Below the pieces are notes generated by a model. It did no database searches and was not told the origin of the DNA. It was given only the letters and a program-made list of their open reading frames with translations. A program made the position numbers and the translations under genes. Positions 1 to 8,426 of a stretch of 64,000 nt of DNA are shown here, in pieces; the stretch's first letter is position 1; each line of letters starts with the position of its first letter. The DNA is from JAIYDJ01 sp031400505 (GTDB taxonomy: Bacteria; Pseudomonadota; Alphaproteobacteria; Rhodobacterales; Rhodobacteraceae), in assembly GCA_031400505.1 (NCBI GenBank), contig JANNPZ010000091.1, positions 62,001-126,000 of the forward strand. Reading direction: 5' to 3'.

Positions 1-355
1 AGTTCGGCAAGTATCCGCCCGCCATCCAGTTCGCCGGAACCGGGGCCGCTACCGGCCGCGACGTCAGGGCTGCCAGGCCCTGCTCGGTAGTGGGATAGCT
101 GCGATTGTCGAGGCGGTACATCTCCAGACTTGCCGAGATCGTGCGCAGATCGGTTGTGGCAACGGCGACCCGTGCCTCATCCGGCCGACCGATCACATTT
201 GGCACAACCAAGGCCGCCACGATGCCGATGATCACAAGGACCACCATCATCTCGATTAGCGTCACGCCGGCGTCGCGCGTCCGCCGCTTGAGGCGTCGCT
301 GCCCTGCGCGATGATGTTGGGCTGACACGCGGAACAGGTTGTGAAGAGCGAGCAT
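1..355 (-). CDS. gspG: Type II secretion major pseudopilin GspG (3' end outside window)
   Basis: Partial gene; the protein runs off the left edge. It encodes the major pseudopilin that polymerises into the periplasmic piston of the type II secretion system. A positively charged leader of about 30 residues ends in DAG, followed by VTLIEMMVVLVIIGIVAALV: the prepilin peptidase site with Glu at mature position 5 and the hydrophobic assembly helix. The residue after the cleaved Gly is Val instead of the usual Phe. Further on, the stretch with SLEMYRLDNRSYPTTEQGL is typical of GspG (DNGRYPTTEQGL-type motif). The ATG at 355 is preceded by a purine-rich GGGAAAGGGG. It is divergent from gspL, with a shared control region of about 136 bp. 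The family call is very secure. Confidence 0.93.
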   Translation of the reverse strand, partial: MLALHNLFRVSAQHHRAGQRRLKRRTRDAGVTLIEMMVVLVIIGIVAALVVPNVIGRPDEARVAVATTDLRTISASLEMYRLDNRSYPTTEQGLAALTSRPVAAPVPANWMAGGYLPN

Positions 356-411
356 AGAGACCCCTTTCCCTGGGACGTGATGCGCTATTCTGTATACGAT
401 AGGAAAGTTGT

Positions 412-445
412 TACGATGTGAAACTTGGCGAAGTTTCACTTCGTA
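412..445. promoter_or_regulatory. Strong inverted repeat between divergent gspG and gspL
   Basis: Two 15-base arms (412-426 and 431-445) pair with one mismatch around a 4-base GGCG centre. The inner 8 bp, TGAAACTT / AAGTTTCA, are perfect. The repeat sits 46 bp upstream of the gspL start and 57 bp upstream of gspG. There is no T-run, so it does not look like a terminator. An operator for a regulator of the secretion genes, or a structure in the gspL leader, are the two readings. The function is inferred from position only. Confidence 0.5.
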
Positions 446-491
446 TCATGTCGAGCGCGAAAAATGGCTGCCGGGAAAAGGGCGAAACACC

Positions 492-1634
492 ATGGCCACC
501 ATCGTTTCAGCGGCGACGCACAGCAAGGCCGGACAAACCGTGCCCGAAGCGGGGCAGCCCACCCTTGCGCTGGTCACATCGACCGCGCAACGCGGCGGCT
601 TGCCAGCCGGCATCATCACGCTTCCCATAGCCCAAAGCCCGGGCCTTGTCGCGCCGGCGGGGGTGGCATTGGTGCCAACCGAGGACGTTTTGCTGCTGTC
701 GGTCGCATTGCCGGCGATGCCAGCCGCGCAGCGCCGCGCTGCGGTCGGGTTCGCAATCGAGGATCGCATTGCACAGTCCCTTGACGACGTGCATGTGGCC
801 TTGGGCCAGCAAAGGTCGCCGGGGGTCTGGCTGGTGGCTGTGACCGCGCGTTCGGTTCTGTCGGACGCGATAAACATGGCGCATTGGCCGGATGTGATGC
901 TGGTACCGGTGCCGCGCGCCGGATGGGCAGTCTGGGTCGGGTCGGGGCGTGCGGTGGTTCGGCTGCCTGACGGCACGGGCTTTGCCACTGCCAGTGATAC
1001 GTTGCGGGCCTTCTGGACCGCTGCCGGATCGCCCGCCGTGACGCTTTATGGCGGTACCTTGCCGGCAGGGGTTCCCTCTACGGCCCAGGCCGATCTGCCG
1101 GTGACCCCTGACCCTGCCATTGCCGGATTTGATTTGCGCGCGGGGCGGCAAGGGGCTGGAAAGGGTCAGTTGTGGCCAAAGGGCGCAGGTGCGTTGCTTG
1201 CCGTCTTGCTGATGGCCGCTTTCGCGCATCTCGGCGTGATCGTGGCGGATGTGATCGCGTTGACCCGCATGGCAAATGAACGGCAAGTCAGCCTTCGCAC
1301 AGAGTTGCAGTTGCCAGTTGATGCCGATCTGGATGCGGCCCTGACGCAGGCCTTGTCCGCGCGGCAAACCGATGCAACCCGTGGTGTCCTTGACCTTTTG
1401 ACGCGTGCCTTTGCGGCAATCGGCGATCAGGCGGGCCGCGTGTTTTTGCAGGAATTTCGCTATGTCGCGTCGGACAACTCTGCCGTTCTGTCCATTGACG
1501 CGCCAGATCTTGCAACGCTGCAAGCCGTCGAGACTGCGTTGAACGCGGCTGGGCTGAAGGTCACCGCCGGGGCCGCAACCAGCAGCGATGGGGCGGCACA
1601 GGTGCAGATGACCTTGCAAGGCGACGACGGATGA
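492..1634 (+). CDS. gspL: Type II secretion inner-membrane platform protein GspL
   Basis: 380 residues. GspL links the cytoplasmic ATPase GspE to the inner-membrane platform. The N-terminal ~220 residues match the actin-like cytoplasmic domain in composition. One transmembrane helix follows at about residues 237-257 (LLAVLLMAAFAHLGVIVADV), then a periplasmic ferredoxin-like C-terminal domain. The ATG at 492 is chosen because GGGAAAAGGG lies just upstream; an in-frame TTG at 408 would add 28 residues of unlikely sequence overlapping the inverted repeat. The gene overlaps gspM by 4 bases (ATGA), so the two are probably translationally coupled. GspL sequences diverge strongly, so the call rests on the topology and on gspM-gspE-gspF directly downstream. 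Confidence 0.85.
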   Translation: MATIVSAATHSKAGQTVPEAGQPTLALVTSTAQRGGLPAGIITLPIAQSPGLVAPAGVALVPTEDVLLLSVALPAMPAAQRRAAVGFAIEDRIAQSLDDVHVALGQQRSPGVWLVAVTARSVLSDAINMAHWPDVMLVPVPRAGWAVWVGSGRAVVRLPDGTGFATASDTLRAFWTAAGSPAVTLYGGTLPAGVPSTAQADLPVTPDPAIAGFDLRAGRQGAGKGQLWPKGAGALLAVLLMAAFAHLGVIVADVIALTRMANERQVSLRTELQLPVDADLDAALTQALSARQTDATRGVLDLLTRAFAAIGDQAGRVFLQEFRYVASDNSAVLSIDAPDLATLQAVETALNAAGLKVTAGAATSSDGAAQVQMTLQGDDG

Positions 1635-2107
1635 ACGCAACCCTGCAACCCCTTTTGATCTGGCTTCGATCGCGAACCCCGCGAGAAAGGCTGTTGCTTT
1701 CGGTCCTGTCGGCGGTTCTTTTGGTCTGGTTGGCATTCGTTGCAATCTGGCAACCCTTGCAGGCGGCGCGGGTGCGACTGGCTGACCAGGTTTTGCGCCA
1801 CGAGCGTGCCTTGGCGGTCTTGCAGTCGCTGCCCGTCACGGCGGCAGCGTTGGCGGCCGTTGCAACCGATGACCGACCGCTTAACATGGTGATCACCGAA
1901 ACGGCGGCAACATTTCAGCTGACCATCCGCCGGTTGGAACCAGAGGGAAACCGCGTCCGGGTCGTCATGGACGAGGCCCCCTTCGAGGCCGTCATCCTGT
2001 GGATGGAGGCGGTTCAGCGCGACAAGGGGTTGCGGATCACAGATCTTGATATGACGCGGCGGCCATCACCCGGGGTTGTCAATGCCACCATGGCACTTGA
2101 AAGGTGA
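1631..2107 (+). CDS. gspM: Type II secretion platform protein GspM
   Basis: 158 residues, the normal size for GspM. Topology is a short basic cytoplasmic tail (RSRTPRERLLL), one transmembrane helix at about residues 22-42 (LSVLSAVLLVWLAFVAIWQPL), a periplasmic helical stretch rich in Ala, Leu and Arg, and a small ferredoxin-like C-terminal domain. The sequence RTPRERLLL before the helix is typical of the family. It partners with GspL in the inner-membrane platform, and the 4-base overlap with gspL supports this. The downstream gspE starts 4 bases after its stop. GspM is poorly conserved, so family membership relies partly on gene order. Confidence 0.85.
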   Translation: MNATLQPLLIWLRSRTPRERLLLSVLSAVLLVWLAFVAIWQPLQAARVRLADQVLRHERALAVLQSLPVTAAALAAVATDDRPLNMVITETAATFQLTIRRLEPEGNRVRVVMDEAPFEAVILWMEAVQRDKGLRITDLDMTRRPSPGVVNATMALER

Positions 2108-2111
2108 TGTG

Positions 2112-3578
2112 ATGCCTGCCCCCTTGCAACGCCAGAACCTGCCCTACGCGTTTGCCCGCCAGAACGGCGTCATATTAGAGCTTGCCGCCGATGGCCCGGT
2201 ATGTGCGCTGCGGCCAGACGCGCCGCTGACTGCCATGGCCGAGGTGCAACGCGTTGCAGGTCCGGTTCGGTTTGATCCGCTGACCGCAGAGGCGTTCGAA
2301 GGGCGACTTGCTGCGGCCTACCGCGACAACGCATCCGATGCCTCGGATGCTGCCGGGGCGGACGGCGATCTGGCAAGCCTTGCTGACAGTGCGGCTGTGG
2401 TGGACGATTTGCTTGACCAGTCCGAAGATGCGCCAGTGGTTCGGCTGATCAACGCCCTGCTGCAAGAGGCGATCAAGGAAGGGGCATCGGACATTCACAT
2501 AGAAACGCAGGAACGCGCGCTGAAGGTGCGGTTCCGCATCGACGGCATTCTGCGCGACATGGTGGAACCCAAACGCGCGCTGGCCCCATTGCTGGTCAGC
2601 CGGATCAAGGTCATGGCCCGGCTGGATATCGCGGAAAAGCGGCTGCCGCAGGACGGGCGGGTGTCATTGCGCGTTGGTGGACACGAGGTGGATGTGCGGG
2701 TGTCAACCATCCCGTCGCAGTATGGCGAGCGGGTGGTGATGCGTCTGCTGGACCGCAGTGCCACCCGGCTGGGCCTTGACCGGTTGGGGATGAGCCCGCG
2801 AGATTCGGCGACGTTTGCCACCTTGCTGGCGCGGCCCGACGGAATGCTGCTGGTCACAGGGCCAACCGGGTCGGGCAAGACGACGTCGCTTTATGCGGCC
2901 CTTGACCATCTGAACGACAAGACCCGAAACATCATGACGGTCGAAGATCCGATCGAATATTCGGTCGATGGCATCGGCCAGATTCAGGTCAACGCACGGA
3001 CCGATCTGACTTTTGCGCGGGGGTTGCGGGCCATCCTGCGGCAAGACCCTGATGTGATCATGGTGGGCGAGGTCCGGGACCGCGAAACCGCGCAAGTTGC
3101 GGTGGAATCTGCAATGACCGGGCATTTCGTTCTGTCAACGCTGCATACCAACACGGCCATCGGGGCGGTGTCGCGGCTGCTTGATATGGGGGTAGAGCGG
3201 TTCTTGCTCGCGCCGATGCTGGTGGGTGTGGTGGCGCAGCGGCTGGTGCGGCGGTTGTGTACAGAGTGCCGGGTCCCTGACAAGGCTAGCGAAACGGATG
3301 CGGCATTGATCGACGGGCTGGCGGTTGGTGATGCGCTGTGGCGGGCCGGCGGATGCCCGTCTTGCCATGGTCAGGGGTACCGGGGGCGGTCCGGCATCTA
3401 TGAGGTGGTCGCAATCAGCCGCGAGATCGAGGCGTTGATCCACGCGGGCGCATCCGAGGCCGATCTGACCACTGCCGCCCGCCGCGACGGTCCTGGCCTG
3501 ATCGCCGACGGGTTGCGGCAAATCCGCAGCGGGGTCACAACGGTTGAAGATGTCGCCCGCGTTGCCAAGGAGGTATGA
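2112..3578 (+). CDS. gspE: Type II secretion assembly ATPase GspE
   Basis: 488 residues. This is the cytoplasmic hexameric ATPase that drives pseudopilus assembly. The N-terminal domain (to ~120) precedes the core, where EGASDIHIET opens the N-terminal catalytic subdomain. Walker A GPTGSGKT is at residues 250-257. The Asp box VEDPIEY, the Walker B region DPDVIMVGEVRD and the His box TGHFVLSTLHTN follow. The zinc-binding tetracysteine is present as C383-x2-C386 and C415-x2-C418, which distinguishes GspE/PilB from PilT. The ATG at 2112 is taken because GAAAGGTGAT precedes it; an in-frame ATG at 2076 lies inside gspM. The gene is followed by gspF after 3 bases, in one operon with gspL and gspM. 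Confidence 0.97.
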   Translation: MPAPLQRQNLPYAFARQNGVILELAADGPVCALRPDAPLTAMAEVQRVAGPVRFDPLTAEAFEGRLAAAYRDNASDASDAAGADGDLASLADSAAVVDDLLDQSEDAPVVRLINALLQEAIKEGASDIHIETQERALKVRFRIDGILRDMVEPKRALAPLLVSRIKVMARLDIAEKRLPQDGRVSLRVGGHEVDVRVSTIPSQYGERVVMRLLDRSATRLGLDRLGMSPRDSATFATLLARPDGMLLVTGPTGSGKTTSLYAALDHLNDKTRNIMTVEDPIEYSVDGIGQIQVNARTDLTFARGLRAILRQDPDVIMVGEVRDRETAQVAVESAMTGHFVLSTLHTNTAIGAVSRLLDMGVERFLLAPMLVGVVAQRLVRRLCTECRVPDKASETDAALIDGLAVGDALWRAGGCPSCHGQGYRGRSGIYEVVAISREIEALIHAGASEADLTTAARRDGPGLIADGLRQIRSGVTTVEDVARVAKEV

Positions 3579-3581
3579 CGC

Positions 3582-4832
3582 ATGGCCGCCTACAGGTTCA
3601 AGGCATTGGATACCGGCGGTCGGGCGCAAACTGGGATGATCGAGGCCGCGACCCCCGCCGCCGCCCGCCAACTGCTGCGCGGGCGAGGTCTGTTGCCGTT
3701 GGAAGTCTTGGCCAGTGCTGTCCCCGCAGCCAAGACTGCGGCGGGAGTGCGGTCAGCGACCCAACCTGGTGCCAGAACTGGGACGCGAACTGGGGCGCGG
3801 ATGCCTTTGTCTGCGCTGACACTGGTTACTCGGCAGATGGCAACCTTGCTGGGATCGGGTTTGCGGATCGAAGAGGCGTTGTCCACGATCGCGCAGGGCC
3901 AGCCGCCAAAGATCGCGGGCGTGCTGTTGACGCTGCGCGCCTCTGTGCTGGAAGGGCGCAGTTTTGCCGATGCGCTCAGCGCGTATCCACAGATATTCTC
4001 GGAATTCTATCAGGCATCCGCCAAGGCCGGAGAACAGGCAGGCAGGCTGGATCAGGTGATGACCCATCTTGCGGGCTTTGTCGAAAGCCGGGCACGCAAT
4101 CGCCAGACGGTGCAGCTGGCGCTTCTTTATCCGGCACTTCTGGCAGTGGTCAGCCTGTCGATAATCCTGCTGCTGATGGCCTTTGTGGTGCCCGATATCG
4201 TGCGGGTGTTTCAGACGCGCGGGGCCGATCTTCCGTTTCTGACGCGTGCACTGATCACCTTATCGGAGTTTGTGCGCGGCTATGGGCTGTTGGCAGGACT
4301 TGGGGCGGCGCTGGCGTTTCTGGGGTTCGGGCGATGGATGCAAACCCCGCGCAACCGGCTGACCTTTGATCGGGCGCTGGCGCAGGGGCGTGCCACGGCG
4401 CGGCTGGTCCAGCGCAGCAACGCCGCTCAGTTTGCCGGCACGCTCGCGACGCTGGTGCAAAGTGGTGTTCCGTTGATCGACGCTCTGAAAGCGGCTGCGG
4501 ATGTCACCCCGAACACGCATGTAAGGGCGCGGGTGGCCGAAGTCACCGAAAAGGTCCGGCAAGGCAGCAGCTTGCGCCGCGCGATGGAAGAGGCAAAGGT
4601 GTTTCCCGCCATGCTGGTCGCCATGGTCGCAAGCGGCGAGGCGTCGGGCCATCTGGGGCCGGCGTTGGCCCATGCGGCAAGCGATCAGCAACGCGATCTT
4701 GATGCCTGGGTCCGGGCGATGGTGGCACTGGTCGAACCGGTGATCCTCTTGGTCATGGGCGGCATGGTGATGATGATGGTTCTGGCGATCCTGTTGCCGA
4801 TCGTGTCGATCAACGGGCTGGCAGGGGGGTGA
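3582..4832 (+). CDS. gspF: Type II secretion inner-membrane protein GspF
   Basis: 416 residues, the standard length. GspF is the polytopic platform protein thought to be turned by GspE. It starts MAAYRFKALD, the typical opening of the family. Two copies of the helical T2SSF domain lie at about 75-200 and 280-400, and three membrane helices are visible (LLYPALLAVVSLSIILLLMAF near 185, LLAGLGAALAFLGF near 236, and LVEPVILLVMGGMVMMMVLA near the C-terminus). An Arg/Thr-rich linker (about 55-75) separates the short N-terminal cap from the first domain. AAGGAGGTATGACGC lies just upstream of the ATG. The stop codon abuts the convergent gspN stop with no gap. Confidence 0.96.
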   Translation: MAAYRFKALDTGGRAQTGMIEAATPAAARQLLRGRGLLPLEVLASAVPAAKTAAGVRSATQPGARTGTRTGARMPLSALTLVTRQMATLLGSGLRIEEALSTIAQGQPPKIAGVLLTLRASVLEGRSFADALSAYPQIFSEFYQASAKAGEQAGRLDQVMTHLAGFVESRARNRQTVQLALLYPALLAVVSLSIILLLMAFVVPDIVRVFQTRGADLPFLTRALITLSEFVRGYGLLAGLGAALAFLGFGRWMQTPRNRLTFDRALAQGRATARLVQRSNAAQFAGTLATLVQSGVPLIDALKAAADVTPNTHVRARVAEVTEKVRQGSSLRRAMEEAKVFPAMLVAMVASGEASGHLGPALAHAASDQQRDLDAWVRAMVALVEPVILLVMGGMVMMMVLAILLPIVSINGLAGG

Positions 4833-5555
4833 TCACATGTTCAGCAGAACCGACAACGGCAGGTCCAACGCGCTGTCTGCCGTGTTCGGCATTCCGGGCA
4901 CCAAGGCTGCCCCCGCGCGGTGGATCGTGACAACCAGCCGGTCGGCCTGTGTCAGCTGTGCTGTCAGCAAGGCCACGCGCGGCCCATCTTGCGGAGTGAC
5001 CAACACTTGCACAGCGTCTGGCAGTGTGCTGATTTGTGCATGCAAGGCAGGCACCGGCACCGGACCGAACCGGCCATCCAGACGCGCGCATTCGCCCGCA
5101 GGCGCGGTAACAGTGCCTGCCCCCGTGCGTTCGGTCGCGCTGATGCGCAAATCGATGGCTGCAAAGCGGGCTTGTCCGCTGCAGGCAATCCGCAAGCCCG
5201 GCATCACGCCCGCGATCAGCGGCCAACTGGCAACCCCCGCCAAGGGCCCGATCCTGGCCCCATTGCCACGCAGCACTGCCTGGCCGGCAAGATCGGTCCC
5301 CGGCCCGGTCACATGTACATCTGCCGCAAAGCCCCAGTTCAACAGGCTTGCGCGCGGTCGCATCGTCCATGTCAGATCATGCCCGCCATCGATTTCCACG
5401 CGCCCGTGCCAGACCGTGCCCGACATGCGGTCGGCGGTAATCGGGCCTTCTACCGGCAGGCCCAGCTGATGCGCGACAAACCGAACCGGCATATGCCACA
5501 CCAACGACCCGGCAAAGGCCGTCAGCCCAAGGAGCAGGACCAATGACCCCAGCAT
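4833..5555 (-). CDS. gspN: Type II secretion protein GspN, encoded antisense to its operon
   Basis: About 240 residues with an N-terminal membrane anchor (MLGSLVLLLGLTAFAGSLVW) and a periplasmic body containing ITADRMSGTVWHGRVEIDGG, the recognisable GspN signature region. GspN is an accessory pseudopilus or platform-associated component found only in some systems. The start is uncertain: the ATG at 5555 has a very close purine run, while an in-frame TTG at 5621 would add 22 residues. Either start overlaps the 5' end of the divergent lipoprotein gene. The unusual feature is orientation: it faces the opposite way from gspL-M-E-F on one side and gspJ-K on the other. The convergent stop codons with gspF are adjacent. 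Confidence 0.8.
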   Translation of the reverse strand: MLGSLVLLLGLTAFAGSLVWHMPVRFVAHQLGLPVEGPITADRMSGTVWHGRVEIDGGHDLTWTMRPRASLLNWGFAADVHVTGPGTDLAGQAVLRGNGARIGPLAGVASWPLIAGVMPGLRIACSGQARFAAIDLRISATERTGAGTVTAPAGECARLDGRFGPVPVPALHAQISTLPDAVQVLVTPQDGPRVALLTAQLTQADRLVVTIHRAGAALVPGMPNTADSALDLPLSVLLNM

Positions 5556-6679
5556 CCCCCTTTGGCCCCAACGACGCCATGCTGTTGACCCGTCGCGGTT
5601 TTGGTCGGTCTGGTCTTGCAAGTCTTGGTCTTCCTTTGGTGCTGCCGCTTATGGGCTGTGGTGCGTTGCCTTTGTCGGGTGCCGGAAAGTCACTGGCAGA
5701 TGTGGACGGTCGTGCGGCGGCCCTTTTGCTGCCGTTGACCGGGGCTGCCGCCGCCTTGGGGCAGAATATGGGGCGTGCGGCCGGACTTGTCACGCAGGCT
5801 TTGCCCGCAGGCGCGGCACCGGTCGTGATTGACACCGGCGATACGGCCGAAGGCGCAGCCGAGGCCGCCCGCCGAGCGATTGCGGGGGGGGCCAAGTTGC
5901 TGATCGGCCCGTTGCGGGGCGATCAGACCCCTGCCGTGCTTGATGCTGCGGGCAATCTGCCAGTGATCACGTTTTCGAACGATGACAGTCTGGGCCCGCG
6001 CGGAGCCTTTGTCATGGGCATCACGCCGGCGCAGTCGATTTCGACGATGTTCAGCTATGCCCGGGCGCAGGGGGCCCTTCGGATCGCGCTGGTGGCTGCG
6101 GATACGCCGCTTGGTACGGCCTCGGTCGATGCAGCGGTGCGGATCGCGACTGCGGGGGGTATCACGTTGACCGCCGCGCTGCTGCGCGATCCGGGGCAGG
6201 GCGGTCTGGTTGCGGCACTTCGGCAGGCAAGCGGGGGCAGCTTGCCCGACGCGGTCTTTCTGCCTGATGGCGGCGCGGCACTGAAAGGGTTTGCAGCTGC
6301 ACTGAAGGGCAGCGGGACCAGGCTGTTGGGGTCGGTGCAATGGGGCGTCAGTGACGTGTCGGCGAACGGCAATCTTGCGGGGTCCTGGTTCGCGGCCCCG
6401 CCGCCCGATCTGTTTCTTCCATTTGCCGATCGGTTTCAGGCGGCATTCGGCGAAGCACCGGGTGTTGTAGCGGCACTTGGCCATGACGCGGCCCTGCTGG
6501 CTGTGGGGCTTGCCCAGGCGCGGGACATGAACCGCAAAGGCATCACCCGCGATGCCGGGTTTACCGGTGTTCTGGGCCGTTTCCGGTTTCTTGACACCGG
6601 GCGTTGCCAGCGTGACTTGTCGGTTCTGGGGATTGAAAATGGCAGCATCGCGGTGCTGGGCGAGGTGACGGGAACATGA
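5543..6679 (+). CDS. Periplasmic-binding-protein-fold lipoprotein (PBP-activator/LivJ-like) inside the gsp locus
   Basis: 378 residues. The N-terminus has RRGF, a hydrophobic stretch and the lipobox-like LPLMGC, so an exported lipoprotein is likely. The body follows the type I periplasmic-binding fold (Peripla_BP_6): AALLLPLTGAAAALGQNMGRAA, then KLLIGPLRGD and LPVITFSND motifs as seen in alphaproteobacterial penicillin-binding-protein-activator/LppC-like and branched-chain amino-acid binding proteins. AAGGAG at 5529-5534 supports the ATG at 5543. Its 3' end overlaps gspJ by 4 bases, so it is translated with the pseudopilin genes. No ABC transporter genes are nearby. A secretion-related or cell-wall-related role is an inference from context. 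Confidence 0.75.
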   Translation: MTPASPFGPNDAMLLTRRGFGRSGLASLGLPLVLPLMGCGALPLSGAGKSLADVDGRAAALLLPLTGAAAALGQNMGRAAGLVTQALPAGAAPVVIDTGDTAEGAAEAARRAIAGGAKLLIGPLRGDQTPAVLDAAGNLPVITFSNDDSLGPRGAFVMGITPAQSISTMFSYARAQGALRIALVAADTPLGTASVDAAVRIATAGGITLTAALLRDPGQGGLVAALRQASGGSLPDAVFLPDGGAALKGFAAALKGSGTRLLGSVQWGVSDVSANGNLAGSWFAAPPPDLFLPFADRFQAAFGEAPGVVAALGHDAALLAVGLAQARDMNRKGITRDAGFTGVLGRFRFLDTGRCQRDLSVLGIENGSIAVLGEVTGT

Positions 6680-7242
6680 CGGCGCACCGTGCGCCTGACG
6701 CCGGGTTCACTCTGATCGAGGTGCTGGTGGCGCTGGCGCTGTTTGCGCTGATCAGCGGGGCCGGCTTTACCATGCTGGATCAGGTTTTGCGCACCCAAAG
6801 CCGCACCGAAGGCCGGCTTGAGAGATTGGCGGGCCTGCAACGGGCGATGTATCTGCTGGGGGATGATTTCCTGCAGGCGCGGGGGCGGTCCTTTGGCGCA
6901 GTGCCGGTCGACGGTCGCGTTCAGGTCAGTCTCAGGCGGAATGCGGCGGACCTGCGCGAAGGCGCGGTGCGGCTGACCTACCGGTTGCAGGACGGGGTGC
7001 TTCTGCGGGTGGTGCGGGGCGCATCTGGACCGCTGATCGCGGAACAGCCACTGATTGCAGGGGTTTCCGCCGCCGAATGGCGGTTTTTCGATGCGCAAAC
7101 CGGCTGGGTGACCGACTGGCCGCCCGCCGGCCAAGTGCCAGGGGTGGCCCCGCCCAATCCGCGCGGGGTGGAACTGCGCCTGACGCTGGAGGATGGCCGC
7201 GCGCTGCGCCGCGTTGCCTTGCTGCCGCGCGACGGGGGTTAG
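6676..7242 (+). CDS. gspJ: Type II secretion minor pseudopilin GspJ
   Basis: 188 residues. GspJ is part of the GspH-I-J-K tip of the pseudopilus. A 9-residue leader is followed by G|FTLIEVLVALALFALISGAG, a canonical prepilin peptidase site with Glu at mature position 5. The region RLERLAGLQRAMYLLGDDFLQARGRSF is characteristic of GspJ, including the conserved D-x-x-Q element, and the C-terminus contains GVELRLTLEDG. The start overlaps the upstream lipoprotein stop (ATGA) and gspK begins 2 bases after its stop. No gspH or gspI is seen between 5543 and 8086; they may lie left of the window. Confidence 0.93.
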   Translation: MTAHRAPDAGFTLIEVLVALALFALISGAGFTMLDQVLRTQSRTEGRLERLAGLQRAMYLLGDDFLQARGRSFGAVPVDGRVQVSLRRNAADLREGAVRLTYRLQDGVLLRVVRGASGPLIAEQPLIAGVSAAEWRFFDAQTGWVTDWPPAGQVPGVAPPNPRGVELRLTLEDGRALRRVALLPRDGG

Positions 7243-7243
7243 C

Positions 7244-8086
7244 ATGCGCAACCCTGACTCTGGCGTCGTGCTGATCAATGTGCTGTTCATCCTCGCCCTG
7301 ACTGCAACAGTGGTCTACGCGATGGTCAGCCTGTCGGAAATGTCGATCACCCGCAGTCAAAGGTTCAGTGCGGCATCCCAGGCGCAGGCCCTGATCGGTG
7401 CGGCCGAGGCAAGTGCCATCACCGCCCTGCGCCGCGACGCGGTCGAGGCCGGGCAATCCGATCATCTTGGCGAATCCTGGGTGCAGGCTGGCCAGACACC
7501 AGTGCCGATAGAGGGCGGGCAATTCGCCTTGCAGATCGAGGACGCTCAGGCGCACTTCAACCTCAACAGCCTGCCGGGAAGTGGGGCGTTGGGTCTGCAG
7601 ATCCTGCAACGACTGGTCACGGGACTGGAGTTGCCACCCGATGTAACAGCCCGCATCGCCGCCAGAATGGCGCAACCCGCGCCGTTGGAGCGGCTGTCGG
7701 ATCTGGTCGTTGGGGCGGGCCTGACCCCACAAGAAGTGGCACTGCTTGGCGATGTCGCAACGGTTCTGCCCGGAACAACGCCTGTCAACATCAACACGGC
7801 CCCGCTGGCCCTGCTGTCGGCGATGACCGACAATCCGGTTCAAGCGCGACAACTGGACGGTATCCGAACCCGGCAGGGCTTCTTGACGCCTGCGGATGTA
7901 TCGAGTGCGCAAGTGGTTCTGCCGCCAGGTGCGGGCTATGCCAGTCGGTTTTTCTGGGTGACCGTGACGGTTCGGGTCGACCAAACCACGCAAAGCCTGC
8001 GCAGTTTGCTGCAAAGACAGTCAGGGGGCGGCCGTGTCGATGTGATGGTGATCGCGCGCGACCGGGCACTGGTGCCGCTGTTCTGA
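7244..8086 (+). CDS. gspK: Type II secretion minor pseudopilin GspK
   Basis: 280 residues. The tip pseudopilin opens with a short leader and G|VVLINVLFILALTATVVYAMV. Position 5 of the mature helix is Asn, and absence of Glu5 is a known hallmark of GspK. The sequence then shows DAQAHFNLNSL, the conserved GspK element, a helical insert, and PVNINTAPLALLSAM, the helix-hairpin-like motif typical of the family. The ATG at 7244 follows a GGGGG run. It is the last gsp gene of this block; a strong terminator follows 36 bp downstream. gspK ends in LVPLF, with no sign of truncation. Confidence 0.93.
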   Translation: MRNPDSGVVLINVLFILALTATVVYAMVSLSEMSITRSQRFSAASQAQALIGAAEASAITALRRDAVEAGQSDHLGESWVQAGQTPVPIEGGQFALQIEDAQAHFNLNSLPGSGALGLQILQRLVTGLELPPDVTARIAARMAQPAPLERLSDLVVGAGLTPQEVALLGDVATVLPGTTPVNINTAPLALLSAMTDNPVQARQLDGIRTRQGFLTPADVSSAQVVLPPGAGYASRFFWVTVTVRVDQTTQSLRSLLQRQSGGGRVDVMVIARDRALVPLF

Positions 8087-8121
8087 AAGGGTGCGTCGGA
8101 TCGCATCGGGTAGAGCCAAAA

Positions 8122-8149
8122 AAAGGCGGCAGATCGCTCTGCCGCCTTT
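8122..8149. terminator. Bidirectional rho-independent-type terminator after gspK
   Basis: A perfect 12-bp stem (8122-8133 with 8138-8149) closes a 4-base TCGC loop. An A-rich run precedes it and CTGTTTTG follows it, so it can serve both gspK on the plus strand and the converging lipoprotein gene on the minus strand. Confidence 0.88.
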
Positions 8150-8197
8150 CTGTTTTGCCTTGTGCAGGACCGACCTGACCAAGTCGGTCCCTCGCCA

Positions 8198-8422
8198 TCA
8201 GAAATCGACAGGCGCCGAAGTCTCGCTTACGCCTTGCACGCCTTGGAAGGCGATCAGCAGATCTTCGGTCGGAGCCGAATTTGCATCGGCGCTGAACGCC
8301 GCTGCAAAGGCTTCGCCGAACTGCGATGCCGGATTACCGAATGCGCCGTCGCTGCCATCACAAGCCGCGAGGAACACAAACGACAGCCCAACACCCGTCA
8401 GGATTTTCCCCTTGCGTGTCAT
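8198..8422 (-). CDS. Small predicted lipoprotein downstream of DUF4331 gene
   Basis: 74 residues. The basic start MTRKGK, hydrophobic core ILTGVGLSFVFLAAC and the LAAC|D lipobox predict a lipoprotein; Asp at +2 is the inner-membrane retention signal known in enterics, though this rule may not hold here. The mature part is about 55 residues, acidic, with ASQFGEAFAAAFSADANS and no family I recognise. The start codon lies 4 bases after the DUF4331 stop, so the two are surely co-transcribed. The shared terminator lies 49 bp past its stop. The function is unknown; it is probably a partner of the DUF4331 protein. Confidence 0.75.
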   Translation of the reverse strand: MTRKGKILTGVGLSFVFLAACDGSDGAFGNPASQFGEAFAAAFSADANSAPTEDLLIAFQGVQGVSETSAPVDF

Positions 8423-8426
8423 TGCA

